Shown piece by piece: positions 1 through 6,930 of a stretch of DNA of 15,100 nt (the first letter of the stretch is position 1; each line of letters begins with the position of its first letter). A program made the position numbers and the translations under genes. Source of the DNA: Bacillota bacterium (GTDB taxonomy: Bacteria; Bacillota; Clostridia; Christensenellales; SZUA-584); NCBI GenBank assembly GCA_023396555.1, contig JAEWWC010000274.1, positions 1 through 15,100 on the forward strand, written 5' to 3'. Below the pieces are notes generated by a model. It had not been told where the DNA came from. It made no database searches and saw only the letters and a program-made list of their open reading frames with translations.

Positions 1-161
1 GCTTGAATAGCGCCGCCGAGCACGTAGACGAACAGCAGCATCATCGCGATAGGCGTGAGGCACACCGTGATGATGGTGTCCATGCTGCGGAAAATATGGC
101 GCATGGAGCGTCCAAGCATCACGCCCATGTCGCTGAAAAAGTGTTTCTTTACCGTTACCAT
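1..161 (-). CDS. ABC-2 type transporter permease, N-terminal part only (runs off the window)
   Basis: The first 53 codons of a membrane protein are visible; the rest lies beyond base 1. The ATG (159-161) directly follows the TAA stop of the ATPase gene, and its GGGAGG ribosome binding site sits inside the last codons of that gene, so the two are translationally linked. The peptide begins MVTVKKHFFSDMGVMLGRSM and continues into a hydrophobic stretch (TIITVCLTPIAMMLLFVYVL) typical of the first membrane segment of DrrB-like ABC-2 permeases. The expected role is the channel half of an exporter powered by the neighbouring ATPase. The assignment rests on the N-terminus and the gene order; the substrate cannot be told. 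Confidence 0.8.
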   Translation of the reverse strand, partial: MVTVKKHFFSDMGVMLGRSMRHIFRSMDTIITVCLTPIAMMLLFVYVLGGAIQ

Positions 162-920
162 TTATTTTTCCTCCCTTTTACCGATAATTGCGAGGAATAT
201 TTCCTCCAGGCTCGGCTGTTTTTCAACATACTCAACCTTTGCGGGCGGGAACAGCTTTTTCAGCTCAGCGAGCGTGCCCCCCGCGATAATCCTGCCCTCA
301 TGCAGAATGGCTATTCTGTCTGCAAGCTGCTCGGCCTCCTCCAAATACTGCGTGGTCAGGAATACCGTCGTGCCATTAAGGCTAAGCTCTTTGACCGTCT
401 TCCAAACCTCGATGCGCGCCTCTGGGTCAAGCCCGGTGGTCGGCTCGTCGAGGAAAATGACCTGCGGCTTTCCTATAAGGCTCATGGCGATGTCGAGCCT
501 GCGGTGCATACCGCCCGAATAGGTGGAAACCCTGCGGTCGGCGGCGTCGGTCAGGCCGAAGCGTTTTAGCAAATCGTCCGCGATTTCGCGCGGGTTCCTA
601 AGGTGCCGCAGCTTGGCGATCAAGATCAAATTTTCCCGCCCGGTTAATATCTCGTCCACGGCGGCAAATTGCCCGGTGAGGCTGATCGACTGCCGTACAT
701 GGTCGGGCTTTGCCGCAACGTCGAACCCGTTTACGGCAGCCGTTCCGCCGTCCTGCTTAAGCAGCGTGGTAAGTATTCTGACGATCGTCGTTTTGCCCGT
801 GCCGTTACTGCCAAGCAGGGCAAAAATGCTGCCCTTCTCCACCTCGAAATCCACGCCCTTTAGTACATGAAGCTGCTTATACGATTTTTGCAGCCCTTTC
901 ACTTGAATTGCTTTTTCCAT
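162..920 (-). CDS. DrrA-type ABC transporter ATP-binding protein
   Basis: A 252-residue cytoplasmic ATPase that would energise the membrane permease encoded next to it, probably for drug or lipid-like substrate export. Visible motifs are Walker A GSNGTGKT (37-44), Q-loop Q84, the signature YSGGM (134-138) and Walker B VIFLDEP (154-160). The usual H-loop histidine is replaced in TTQYLEEAEQLADR (189-202); a glutamine here is characteristic of the daunorubicin-resistance DrrA group, so it is not a defect. The C-terminal ~30 residues carry the short extension (EKQPSLEEIFLAI) also common in that group. The ATG at 918-920 has an AAGGGGG site upstream and lies 15 bases after the DUF1048 stop. It is the fourth gene of the padR operon, so its expression is probably relieved when PadR binds an inducer. 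Confidence 0.93.
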   Translation of the reverse strand: MEKAIQVKGLQKSYKQLHVLKGVDFEVEKGSIFALLGSNGTGKTTIVRILTTLLKQDGGTAAVNGFDVAAKPDHVRQSISLTGQFAAVDEILTGRENLILIAKLRHLRNPREIADDLLKRFGLTDAADRRVSTYSGGMHRRLDIAMSLIGKPQVIFLDEPTTGLDPEARIEVWKTVKELSLNGTTVFLTTQYLEEAEQLADRIAILHEGRIIAGGTLAELKKLFPPAKVEYVEKQPSLEEIFLAIIGKREEK

Positions 921-935
921 TCCGATATCCCCCTT

Positions 936-1286
936 TTACTTTGTTTTATCCGTAACCTTTTTCATCGCCTTGTTAACTTCCTGGTTAACAGATTCTTGGT
1001 AGATGTCAGCGTAAGTTTTTGAATCTTTGATCAGATCATCGCAGAAGGCCGCTACGTCACTGCCCGTCACTTCGAGCACGCCTTTCCCCAAAGCCGCGTT
1101 CTCTTCAAAAAGGTCGACAATCCCCGAGAGCAAACCCGTCCCTTCGGTCAGTTCAACCGGGCCCACCTTGAAGAGATACTTTTGAATCTCTTTATAAACT
1201 ATCTGATAATCTTGCGGGAGCGATTTAACACGCGCCACGTGTGCCCGCCACTCTTTTTTACCTTCGATGATATCCTGTATTCTCAT
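936..1286 (-). CDS. DUF1048 family protein (second of a tandem pair)
   Basis: A 116-residue soluble, helical protein that resembles the DUF1048 family, whose function is not known. Conserved-looking blocks shared with its neighbour at 1296-1643 are the W..(H/F)..R.K.LP.DYQ segment near the N-terminus (residues ~13-29), the central LL.GI.DLFEE.AA.G..VLEV.G.D block (~52-77) and AFCDDL (80-85). No signal peptide, membrane segment or catalytic motif is seen. The ATG (1284-1286) has a strong AGGAGG site and lies 9 bases after the upstream DUF1048 stop. DUF1048 genes are often found beside padR and ABC exporter genes, as here, so a role in sensing or regulating the exporter is plausible but unproven. 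Confidence 0.85.
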   Translation of the reverse strand: MRIQDIIEGKKEWRAHVARVKSLPQDYQIVYKEIQKYLFKVGPVELTEGTGLLSGIVDLFEENAALGKGVLEVTGSDVAAFCDDLIKDSKTYADIYQESVNQEVNKAMKKVTDKTK

Positions 1287-1295
1287 ACTATCCTC

Positions 1296-1643
1296 CTATT
1301 TGCTAAGCTTTTTGGCTATATTGTTATTGAGCTGATCGCGCCACTTGTCGCGATAGGACTTCGCCCCTTCTTCACCGGCCAGCGCTGCACAAAAAGCTTT
1401 GATATCGTCACCCAAAACCTCCACCGCACTCTGGCCGTCCGCCGCCGCTTCTTCGAGCAGGCCCAGCACACCGTCAAGAATCGGCATGAGGTTGCGGCCG
1501 GTTAAATCTGAGTGCGGCCAAAGATTGGCTTTAATTTTTTCCCATGCTTCTTGATAATCCGCCGGCAGCTTTTTGGCTCGCGATTCAAAAGTTTTGTATT
1601 CTTTAGTCATGTCGCTTCCAGTAACTTTTTCCCAGAAATCCAT
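1296..1643 (-). CDS. DUF1048 family protein (first of a tandem pair)
   Basis: A 115-residue soluble protein paralogous to the next gene (936-1286). It has the same architecture: an N-terminal helix with SRAKKLPADYQEAWEKIK (residues ~21-38), a central block MPILDGVLGLLEEAAADGQS (53-72), then VLGDDIKAFCAAL (76-88). The function of DUF1048 is unknown. Its ATG overlaps the padR stop as TAATG (1641-1645), which points to translational coupling with the repressor. Pairwise divergence from the second copy is high, so the duplication is old, and a heterodimer is one possible reason for keeping both. The family call is by pattern recognition and gene context. Confidence 0.85.
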   Translation of the reverse strand: MDFWEKVTGSDMTKEYKTFESRAKKLPADYQEAWEKIKANLWPHSDLTGRNLMPILDGVLGLLEEAAADGQSAVEVLGDDIKAFCAALAGEEGAKSYRDKWRDQLNNNIAKKLSK

Positions 1644-1969
1644 TATTTTCTCTCCTTTAACTCGTTAATTCTTGATGATACGAACTCCCATTTTTCCCAG
1701 AACTTCCGCAGCTCCTCTCGCCCCGCGTCGTTGAGCGCGAAGAACTTTCGCGGTGGACCCACGTCGGAGGGCTTTTTTTCTATGTCTACAAGCTTGTTTT
1801 TCTCAAGCCGCACCAAAATGGTGTACACCGTTCCCTCCACAACATCTGTGAAGCCGAGGGCATTCAGCCGCCGCGTGATTTCGTAACCGTAGGTTTCTTG
1901 GCGGCTTATTATTTCAAGGACACAGCCCTCAAGCACGCCTTTGAGCATTTCCGTTAGATTTTCCAGCAC
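1643..1969 (-). CDS. PadR family transcriptional repressor (operon 1)
   Basis: A small winged-helix regulator of about 108 residues. The winged-helix core is recognisable in VLEIISRQETYGYEITRRL (helix 1 and the YGYEI motif), EGTVYTILVRLEKNKLVDIE (recognition helix and wing) and GPPRKFFALNDAGREEL. The frame opens at a GTG at 1973-1975, but the GGGG core overlaps that codon. The second GTG (1967-1969) sits 5 bases after GGGG and fits better, giving MLENLTEMLKGV. The protein ends in a short helix (FWEKWEFVSSRINELKERK) that would form the dimer interface of this short PadR class. It heads the operon with two DUF1048 genes and an ABC exporter, and probably autoregulates it through the dyad at 2012-2031. 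Confidence 0.9.
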   Translation of the reverse strand: MLENLTEMLKGVLEGCVLEIISRQETYGYEITRRLNALGFTDVVEGTVYTILVRLEKNKLVDIEKKPSDVGPPRKFFALNDAGREELRKFWEKWEFVSSRINELKERK

Positions 1970-2011
1970 AATCACCCCTTGCTATTCCGTATAACTTGTA
2001 TGCAGTATTAC

Positions 2012-2031
2012 TTACTACCGATATATAGTAA
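2012..2031 (-). promoter_or_regulatory. Candidate PadR operator: TTACTA-N8-TAGTAA dyad
   Basis: A perfect 6-bp inverted repeat with an 8-bp spacer lies about 40 bases upstream of the padR start. PadR boxes commonly have two short arms separated by about 8 bp. On the minus strand, AT-rich -10-like hexamers (TAATAC, TTATAC) follow, so binding here would block transcription. No convincing -35 was found. Confidence 0.5.
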
Positions 2032-2135
2032 CACGCAATAGTGTGGCTGTCAATAGGGATTGTTCTGATAATGTTTTCAACGAAAAGGCAATATATGTTA
2101 ACCGGCAAGCAGAGTGCTCTGGCTGCAGTTGCTTA

Positions 2136-2293
2136 TTATTTTGTAGATGAACATGCAAAATGGCTTGAGCTGTCGGTCAGATCGGAGTAGCGCAGCGCAT
2201 ACATCTGCCCCCACGCTCCACCGCGATGGTGAGGCCGTCCGGCGCCCTGTTTTTGCCGAACGACATCTCCACCGCCTCAAAACTTATCGCCTT
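2136..2293 (-). pseudogene. Decayed N-terminal remnant of an ABC transporter ATPase gene
   Basis: Directly after the stop of the pentapeptide gene the same frame reads KAISFEAVEMSFGKNRAPDG, then LTIAVERG. This matches the opening of ABC ATPases; the intact one in this window reads KAIQVKGLQKSYKQLHVLKG at the same place. The reading then needs a shift across a run of five G (minus strand, 2208-2212) to continue as GQMYALRYSDLTDSS, which parallels GSIFALLGSNGTGKTT of the intact gene but has lost the Walker A glycines and lysine. A TAA follows at 2136-2138. No Walker B, signature or permease remains. I read it as the wreck of the third gene of the padR-pentapeptide operon. The part upstream of the G-run is the more secure. 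Confidence 0.6.
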
Positions 2294-3145
2294 CTATTTA
2301 ACCACCGTCACTCCGGACAGCTCCGCGCCGCTGCCCTTGAGCACCGCATATGTGAGCTTATCCATCACCGCGCCGTCGAACACCGCCTTCTTCAGGTGCT
2401 TTGCGGATACGAACCGGAACGATACGTTACGCAGCACCGCGCCCTTGAAGCTGGTCCCCACCATGCCCGCCATGTCAAAACGCACACCTGTCAGGTCCAT
2501 GCCGTCGAAGCGCACCCCGGAGACGTCGGAATACTTGAAGTCCGCTCCCAACAGCACGCAGTTCTCCACCACCGCGGCTTTCATGTCCAGCTTGGTCATC
2601 TTCGCGTCCGTCAGGTCCGCGCCTATAAACCGTGCGCCGCGCAGATCCGAGCTGCTGAGGTCGGCCTTCTTCAGGCAGCAGTCCACAAAGCTCGCGCCGG
2701 ACAGCGCCGCCATCGTCAGCTTCGCTCCGGTCAGGTTCGCGCCGTCAAACTTTGTATCGCGGAGGTCGCTGCTTTTGAACGAGCTGCCCGTGAGGTCCGC
2801 ACCGCTGAAGTCAGAACCCTTAAGGTCGCTGCTCTGGAACTTGGCGTCGTGCACCGTGACTCCGGCAAAGTCGGCTCCCGGCAGGCTGGACTGCGAGAAG
2901 TTCATCGCCACCATGCGCTGCAGCGACCTTGTGCGCTCCGCCACGTCCTTGAGCGTCTCCTCTATGTCGCCGATGGACTCCACCGCCATCGCGTACGCCG
3001 TCTCGCTGTCGTGGCCCTGCGCCATGAGGTCCGCCATCCGCTCATTAAGGTCTGCCTGCAGCTCTTCCTTCAGCTCGCCCGCCGTTGGCAGCCCTTCATA
3101 CGCGGCGAATACACCGTTCAAATACTCTTTCAATCTTTCATCCAT
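2294..3145 (-). CDS. HAAS-like domain / pentapeptide-repeat protein
   Basis: A 283-residue protein with no membrane segment. Residues 1-78 form a charged helical domain (ERLKEYLNGVF, LKEELQADLNERMADL, AMAVESIGDIEETL) resembling the HAAS/permease-prefix domain often found in PadR operons. Residues ~82-280 are pentapeptide repeats of the A(D/N)LxG type, for example ADFAG, SDFSGADLTGSSF, ANLTGAKL, ADLSSSDLRGARFIGADL and MDLTGVRF. These should fold as a right-handed quadrilateral beta-helix. The ATG (3143-3145) is preceded by AAAGGCGG and lies 19 bases after the padR stop, so the two are co-transcribed. The HAAS part suggests a partner role with PadR or with the lost transporter. The repeat part could be a protein-binding or DNA-mimic surface, but no target can be inferred. 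Confidence 0.85.
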   Translation of the reverse strand: MDERLKEYLNGVFAAYEGLPTAGELKEELQADLNERMADLMAQGHDSETAYAMAVESIGDIEETLKDVAERTRSLQRMVAMNFSQSSLPGADFAGVTVHDAKFQSSDLKGSDFSGADLTGSSFKSSDLRDTKFDGANLTGAKLTMAALSGASFVDCCLKKADLSSSDLRGARFIGADLTDAKMTKLDMKAAVVENCVLLGADFKYSDVSGVRFDGMDLTGVRFDMAGMVGTSFKGAVLRNVSFRFVSAKHLKKAVFDGAVMDKLTYAVLKGSGAELSGVTVVK

Positions 3146-3164
3146 TTTTGTTACCGCCTTTCTA

Positions 3165-3491
3165 TCACAGCAGCCGGTCCAGCACGCTCTTGGCGTACTC
3201 CCAGTTTGCCTTGTTTTCCATGTAATATTGCGTACCGCGTTCCGTTATCCGGTAATACTTGCGCCGTCCGCCCTGGTTCCCGTCTCCCCAGTACGATTCG
3301 ATGCACCCGTCGCTCTCCAGCCGCTTCAAGCTGGAATACATCGTCGCTTCCTTCAGCTCGTATTCGCCGCCCGAATTCGCATATATCGTTTTTGCGATCT
3401 CGTAGCCGTACTTGTCGCCATCCTTGAGCAGCTTTAATATCATCGTGTCCGTATGCCCTCTTAATAGATCGGACGATATCCTGTTGTCCAT
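3165..3491 (-). CDS. PadR family transcriptional repressor (operon 2)
   Basis: A 108-residue short-form PadR. Key blocks are SSDLLRGHTDTMILKLL (residues 6-22), the hallmark KYGYEIAKTIY (27-37), the recognition helix and wing ELKEATMYSSLKRLESDGCI (45-64), the glycine-rich wing tip GNQGGRRKYYRITERG and the C-terminal dimer helix. The ATG (3489-3491) has a near-perfect Shine-Dalgarno (GGAGGTGAT, then three bases). It heads the operon with the pentapeptide gene and the ABC remnant, and is divergent from the PAP2 gene. It probably represses its own promoter (3512-3540), which is overlapped by an inverted repeat. Confidence 0.92.
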   Translation of the reverse strand: MDNRISSDLLRGHTDTMILKLLKDGDKYGYEIAKTIYANSGGEYELKEATMYSSLKRLESDGCIESYWGDGNQGGRRKYYRITERGTQYYMENKANWEYAKSVLDRLL

Positions 3492-3505
3492 GTCATCACC
3501 TCCGC

Positions 3506-3547
3506 AAATACAACATACATCATTATACCTCGCCTGTCAATGTATTT
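3506..3547 (-). promoter_or_regulatory. padR operon 2 promoter with overlapping inverted repeat
   Basis: On the minus strand a perfect -35 TTGACA (3535-3540), a 17-bp spacer and TATGTT (3512-3517) form a sigma-A type promoter; a TATAAT inside the spacer is an alternative -10. The elements are bracketed by the perfect 7-bp arms AAATACA (3506-3512) and TGTATTT (3541-3547), a plausible operator for the PadR encoded next to it. Confidence 0.65.
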
Positions 3548-3625
3548 CTACTGTCGTGTTACATAAATTATTTGAGCACGAAAAATCCATCAATTTTGGG
3601 GGCAGATTTTTCCGGCGGTTTGCGG

Positions 3626-3631
3626 TACAAT
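3626..3631 (+). promoter_or_regulatory. Possible -10 element (TACAAT) for the PAP2 gene
   Basis: TACAAT lies about 31 bases upstream of the ATG at 3662. There is no good -35 at 17 bp, so the call is tentative. If real, it excludes the longer start at 3572. Confidence 0.3.
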
Positions 3632-3661
3632 AGGTTAATCACAAAAACAGTCAGGCAGGCA

Positions 3662-4360
3662 ATGCGGGAAATTAAGGACGACAACAAGGCTGAACAGGCT
3701 TTTGAAACAAAAAAGGAACGCTACCGGAAACACATACTGCTGACGGTCATATCCGCCGTTATGTTTGCATTGCTCGCGGCTTATGTGCACGCGGGCGTCA
3801 CGCTGGGCTTCGAAGGCTGGATATATTCCAAGTCCGTCGCTTTTATGTCCCCCGCGCTGACGAGCGTCATCAAAGGCATCACCCACCTCGGAGATTCCAC
3901 CGTGGTCATCACGTTCTGCCTGCTGCTCATCGCCATACCCAAAACGCGCAGGACCATCGCGCTGCCCGTCTCCGCCGCCGTCACGGTGTCGGCGCTGCTG
4001 AACATGCTGCTCAAAGAACTGTTCGCGCGGGAAAGGCCGGACATACTACGCCTCATCAACGAGACCAGCTACAGCTTTCCCAGCGGCCACGCGATGATCA
4101 ACGCCACACTCTATACGATGCTCATCATCATGGTCTTCAAGTTCGTCAAAAGCCGCCCCCGCAGGCTGGCACTGGCCGTCCCCTGCGCGATCTTGGCCAT
4201 ATTGATCGGCTTTAGCCGTGTGTACCTCGGCGTCCACTACGCGGGTGACATACTGGGCGGCTGGATCATCGGCTTTGCCGTCGCCATAATCGTCTACGCG
4301 CTCTGGAAAGCGCTGCTGCAGCACAGGAGCTCAAAGCCGGACGGCAGCATTATTTCTTAA
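3662..4360 (+). CDS. PAP2 family membrane phosphatase
   Basis: A 232-residue integral membrane phosphatase of the type 2 phosphatidic acid phosphatase family, which acts on lipid phosphates such as undecaprenyl pyrophosphate or phosphatidylglycerol phosphate at the outer face of the membrane. All three active-site motifs are present: K-x6-RP (K118 to P126, KELFARERP), PSGH (140-143) and SR-x5-H (S185 to H192, SRVYLGVH). Hydrophobic segments are at about 24-43, 80-93, 98-117, 147-163, 168-184 and 197-215. The frame is open from 3572, but those extra 30 residues lie upstream of the likely promoter and look unrelated to the family; ATG 3662 with a weak AGGCAGG is preferred. It is a single gene, divergent from the padR operon. 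The exact lipid substrate is not determined by the sequence. Confidence 0.9.
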   Translation: MREIKDDNKAEQAFETKKERYRKHILLTVISAVMFALLAAYVHAGVTLGFEGWIYSKSVAFMSPALTSVIKGITHLGDSTVVITFCLLLIAIPKTRRTIALPVSAAVTVSALLNMLLKELFARERPDILRLINETSYSFPSGHAMINATLYTMLIIMVFKFVKSRPRRLALAVPCAILAILIGFSRVYLGVHYAGDILGGWIIGFAVAIIVYALWKALLQHRSSKPDGSIIS

Positions 4361-4477
4361 GCATCCCGTTATTCCTGCCCCCCCGCTTCATATGCCAGAC
4401 CTTTATGTTATGGTTACCTCCCAGCCCCTTCAGGAATCACTGCACATTTTCCCAGTGAACATTTGTTAATTTTCTGT

Positions 4478-4505
4478 TAAAGAAGTCACAATTCCGGTAC
4501 GATAT
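4478..4505 (+). promoter_or_regulatory. Sigma-D (sigma-28) type promoter for the chemoreceptor gene
   Basis: TAAA (4478-4481), a 16-bp spacer and TACGATAT (4498-4505) match the flagellar sigma consensus TAAA-N15-GCCGATAT in 6 of 8 positions of the -10. It lies about 75 bases upstream of the TTG start. Chemoreceptor genes are classic members of this regulon. Confidence 0.65.
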
Positions 4506-4565
4506 AACAATTGATACGGGTTTAAGTCAATCTTTTGCATGCCATTTTACAATCAGATTATATCC

Positions 4566-4573
4566 GGGAGGAA
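4566..4573 (+). promoter_or_regulatory. Ribosome binding site that fixes a TTG start
   Basis: GGGAGGAA ends 6 bases before TTG 4580-4582. No comparable site precedes the upstream in-frame ATG at 4535, so the TTG is taken as the true start. Confidence 0.75.
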
Positions 4574-4579
4574 CCGCAG

Positions 4580-6727
4580 TTGAAGATTTTAACGAAGTTG
4601 TCAAAAAGAAAAGAGAACGAAACGGAAGCGCCTTCTTTGCCGGTAGAAAAAGCCAAAAAACCGCAGAAGAAAACAAAACCGGGCAAAAAAGAAAAGGTTA
4701 AAAAGTCCAGCGGCAAAAAGCGCGCGGGCCTGTTGTCCAACGTCCGTATCGCACCTCGCATGCTGGCCGGCTTTCTGGTTATCGCGGTGCTGAGCGCTGC
4801 CATGGGCGTATATGCCAGCTTCAGCCTGTCGCAGATGAGTGCAGCCAGCAATGGGATGTACGCCCAGATACTGCTCCCCACCAGGAACGCCTATGATGTG
4901 GAGCTGGGCATCAAGGAGCAGACCATGAACCTTCGCCAGGTGCTGATGTCGGACGACCCGTCGATGTCGCAGGTCTATTCGTCCACCATCATGAACCTGA
5001 GCTCGAGCATCGCAAACTCGCTGACTATGGTAGAGAAGCTGGTGGACGGCAATCAGGTTAAGATGGATGCCGTAGCCAAATTCAAGCCTATTTATGACGA
5101 GTATAACGTCCAGCTCACCAGAATGCTCGAGCTGCTCGATGCAGGAGAAGCAGAAACCATCAGGCAGGATCTGACCAAGTTCGGCGAATTCCGTATGACG
5201 GAAAATTCCGTGCTCGAAGCGGTCGAAAAGCTCCGCACCGCCATCTCAAACGACGCGGCTGTGGTGGATAATAATAACAGAAAACTGGCTGCCAACGTCC
5301 AGCTGATCACCATCATCGGCATCGGAGTGGTGGTGGCGCTCTCGGTGCTCATCGGCATATTCACGGCCCGCGGCATCAGCAAGCCCGTCAGGCAGCTGAC
5401 GGCCAACGTCAAGCGGCTGGCCGAGGGCGATACGGATATCACGTTCAACCATGTGACCAGCAAAGACGAAATCGGCCAGATGCGTGACGCCATCCGCACC
5501 ATCGTGAAGGTGGTTCAGGCGCTGCTGGACGATACCGGCATGCTGGTGGACGCCGCATCGGAGGGCCGCCTCTCGGCGCGTGCCGACGCGGAACGCCACA
5601 CCGGCGCATACCGCAACATCGTGGAAGGCATCAACGCCACGATGGACGCCATGATGGCCCCCATCAACGAGTCCACTCAGGTGCTGGGCGAGCTGTCCCG
5701 GGGCAACTTAAGCGCCAGCGTCGATGGCGACTTCAAGGGCGATTTCAGCTTGGTCAAGGATGCGCTCAACTCCACGATCGTCACGCTCAAGGGCTACATC
5801 AGCGAGCTGACATATGCGCTGGGCGAGATCTCGCAGGGCCACCTGTCCGTATCCATCAACGCGGATTTCAATGGCGATTTCGCGGCGCTGAAGGAATCCT
5901 TCAACAATTCGGTGCTCTCGTTCAATCAGGTGCTGTCCGACATCGACAAAGCCTCCGAGGAGGTCGCGGCGGGCACAGCGCAGCTGTCGGCAGGCAGCCA
6001 GGTGATATCGCAGGGCGCCGCCGAGCAGGCCAGCGCTCTCGAGCAGCTCACTGCCTCGCTCTCCCAGATCTCCGATCAGACGCGCGACAACGTGCAGAGC
6101 GCCAACTCCTCCAACGACCTGTCGCAGAAGGCCAAGGAAAGCGCGGCCACCGGCACCGAAAAGATGACGCAGCTGCAGGCGGCGATGGACGACATACACG
6201 CCTCGTCGGCCAGCATCAGCAAGGTCATCAAGGCGATCGACGACATCGCTTTCCAGACCAACATACTCGCGCTGAACGCTGCGGTGGAAGCCGCCCGCGC
6301 CGGTGTGCACGGCAGAGGCTTTGCCGTGGTGGCCGAAGAGGTGCGCAAGCTGGCCGCCAAGAGCGCCGAAGCCGCGCAGGAAACCACATCGCTGGTGGAA
6401 GGCTCCATCGCCAAGACCACCGCGGGCTCCAAAATCGCCAAAGACACGGCGGCAGCGCTGGCGGACATCGTCAAAGGCGTGGATCAGACGGCGGCGCTGT
6501 CGGCGCAGATCGCCGTGGCGTCCAGCGAACAGGCCGTGGGCATCTCGCAGGTCAACAAGGGCATCGAGCAGCTTTCAGCCGTGGTGCAGAACAACTCCGC
6601 CACCGCCGAGGAAGCCGCCGCGTCGTCCGAGGAGCTATCCGCTCAGGCTGACCACTTAAAGGCGATGGTGCAGCGTTTCGAGCTCGCCAAGAACGACGGC
6701 CCCCAACGCTACATGATCACGGAATAA
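4580..6727 (+). CDS. Methyl-accepting chemotaxis protein with multiple HAMP-type segments
   Basis: A 715-residue transmembrane chemoreceptor that signals to CheA/CheW. In order: a very lysine-rich cytoplasmic leader (1-50), TM1 (about 61-83), a periplasm-side four-helix-bundle sensor (about 84-238), TM2 (240-262), a canonical HAMP domain starting RGISKPVRQLT, then three further HAMP-like units recognisable by the recurring EGRLSAR, RGNLSAS and QGHLSVS plus GDF segments (about 320-450), and the long signalling coiled coil (455-700). The hairpin tip is intact: AFQTNILALNAAVEAARAG (557-575) followed by GRGFAVVAEEVRKLA. No CheR-tethering pentapeptide is seen at the C-terminus. The TTG start is set by the GGGAGG site; the frame continues upstream to 4535. 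Upstream is a sigma-D promoter and downstream a terminator, so it is monocistronic. The ligand is unknown. Confidence 0.95.
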   Translation: MKILTKLSKRKENETEAPSLPVEKAKKPQKKTKPGKKEKVKKSSGKKRAGLLSNVRIAPRMLAGFLVIAVLSAAMGVYASFSLSQMSAASNGMYAQILLPTRNAYDVELGIKEQTMNLRQVLMSDDPSMSQVYSSTIMNLSSSIANSLTMVEKLVDGNQVKMDAVAKFKPIYDEYNVQLTRMLELLDAGEAETIRQDLTKFGEFRMTENSVLEAVEKLRTAISNDAAVVDNNNRKLAANVQLITIIGIGVVVALSVLIGIFTARGISKPVRQLTANVKRLAEGDTDITFNHVTSKDEIGQMRDAIRTIVKVVQALLDDTGMLVDAASEGRLSARADAERHTGAYRNIVEGINATMDAMMAPINESTQVLGELSRGNLSASVDGDFKGDFSLVKDALNSTIVTLKGYISELTYALGEISQGHLSVSINADFNGDFAALKESFNNSVLSFNQVLSDIDKASEEVAAGTAQLSAGSQVISQGAAEQASALEQLTASLSQISDQTRDNVQSANSSNDLSQKAKESAATGTEKMTQLQAAMDDIHASSASISKVIKAIDDIAFQTNILALNAAVEAARAGVHGRGFAVVAEEVRKLAAKSAEAAQETTSLVEGSIAKTTAGSKIAKDTAAALADIVKGVDQTAALSAQIAVASSEQAVGISQVNKGIEQLSAVVQNNSATAEEAAASSEELSAQADHLKAMVQRFELAKNDGPQRYMITE

Positions 6728-6749
6728 GCGTCTTAAACCAAAGCATACG

Positions 6750-6776
6750 GGCCTCCGCCATCCGCGGGGGCCTTTT
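6750..6776 (+). terminator. Rho-independent terminator of the chemoreceptor gene
   Basis: A 9-bp stem GGCCTCCGC / GCGGGGGCC (one T-G pair) with a 5-base loop is followed by TTTT, 22 bases after the stop codon. Confidence 0.85.
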
Positions 6777-6907
6777 CACGTCATCCTGCTACGACACGCT
6801 AATCCTTGCACATTGCCGCTGTAAAACAGGTGGGTGTTTGAGCGCAGCGTCCCTTCATCCTTTCCCCCACCTCACGAAGATACACAACACATATATATCC
6901 TTATTCT

Positions 6908-6930
6908 TATCCGTATCCGTATCCGTATCG
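6908..6930 (+). repeat. Tandem hexamer TATCCG, three copies plus a partial
   Basis: TATCCG occurs at 6908, 6914 and 6920, followed by a partial TATC. It is preceded by the similar TTATTCT and followed by GGGTT-rich sequence. Confidence 0.85.

Noticed and set aside
2018..2025. Plus-strand ACCGATAT resembling a sigma-D -10
   Set aside because: No TAAA at 15-16 bp upstream and no plus-strand gene downstream; better explained as part of the PadR dyad.
2147..3437. Long plus-strand open frames (up to 426 codons) across the pentapeptide and padR genes
   Set aside because: They are antisense shadows: composition is biased by the repetitive pentapeptide codons, there is no ribosome binding site, and both minus-strand genes are clearly real.
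3572..3661. Longer N-terminus for the PAP2 protein
   Set aside because: The extension precedes the likely promoter element and lacks a ribosome site; family proteins usually begin near the first membrane helix.
4535..4579. ATG 4535 as chemoreceptor start
   Set aside because: No Shine-Dalgarno before it, whereas GGGAGGAA is ideally placed for TTG 4580.
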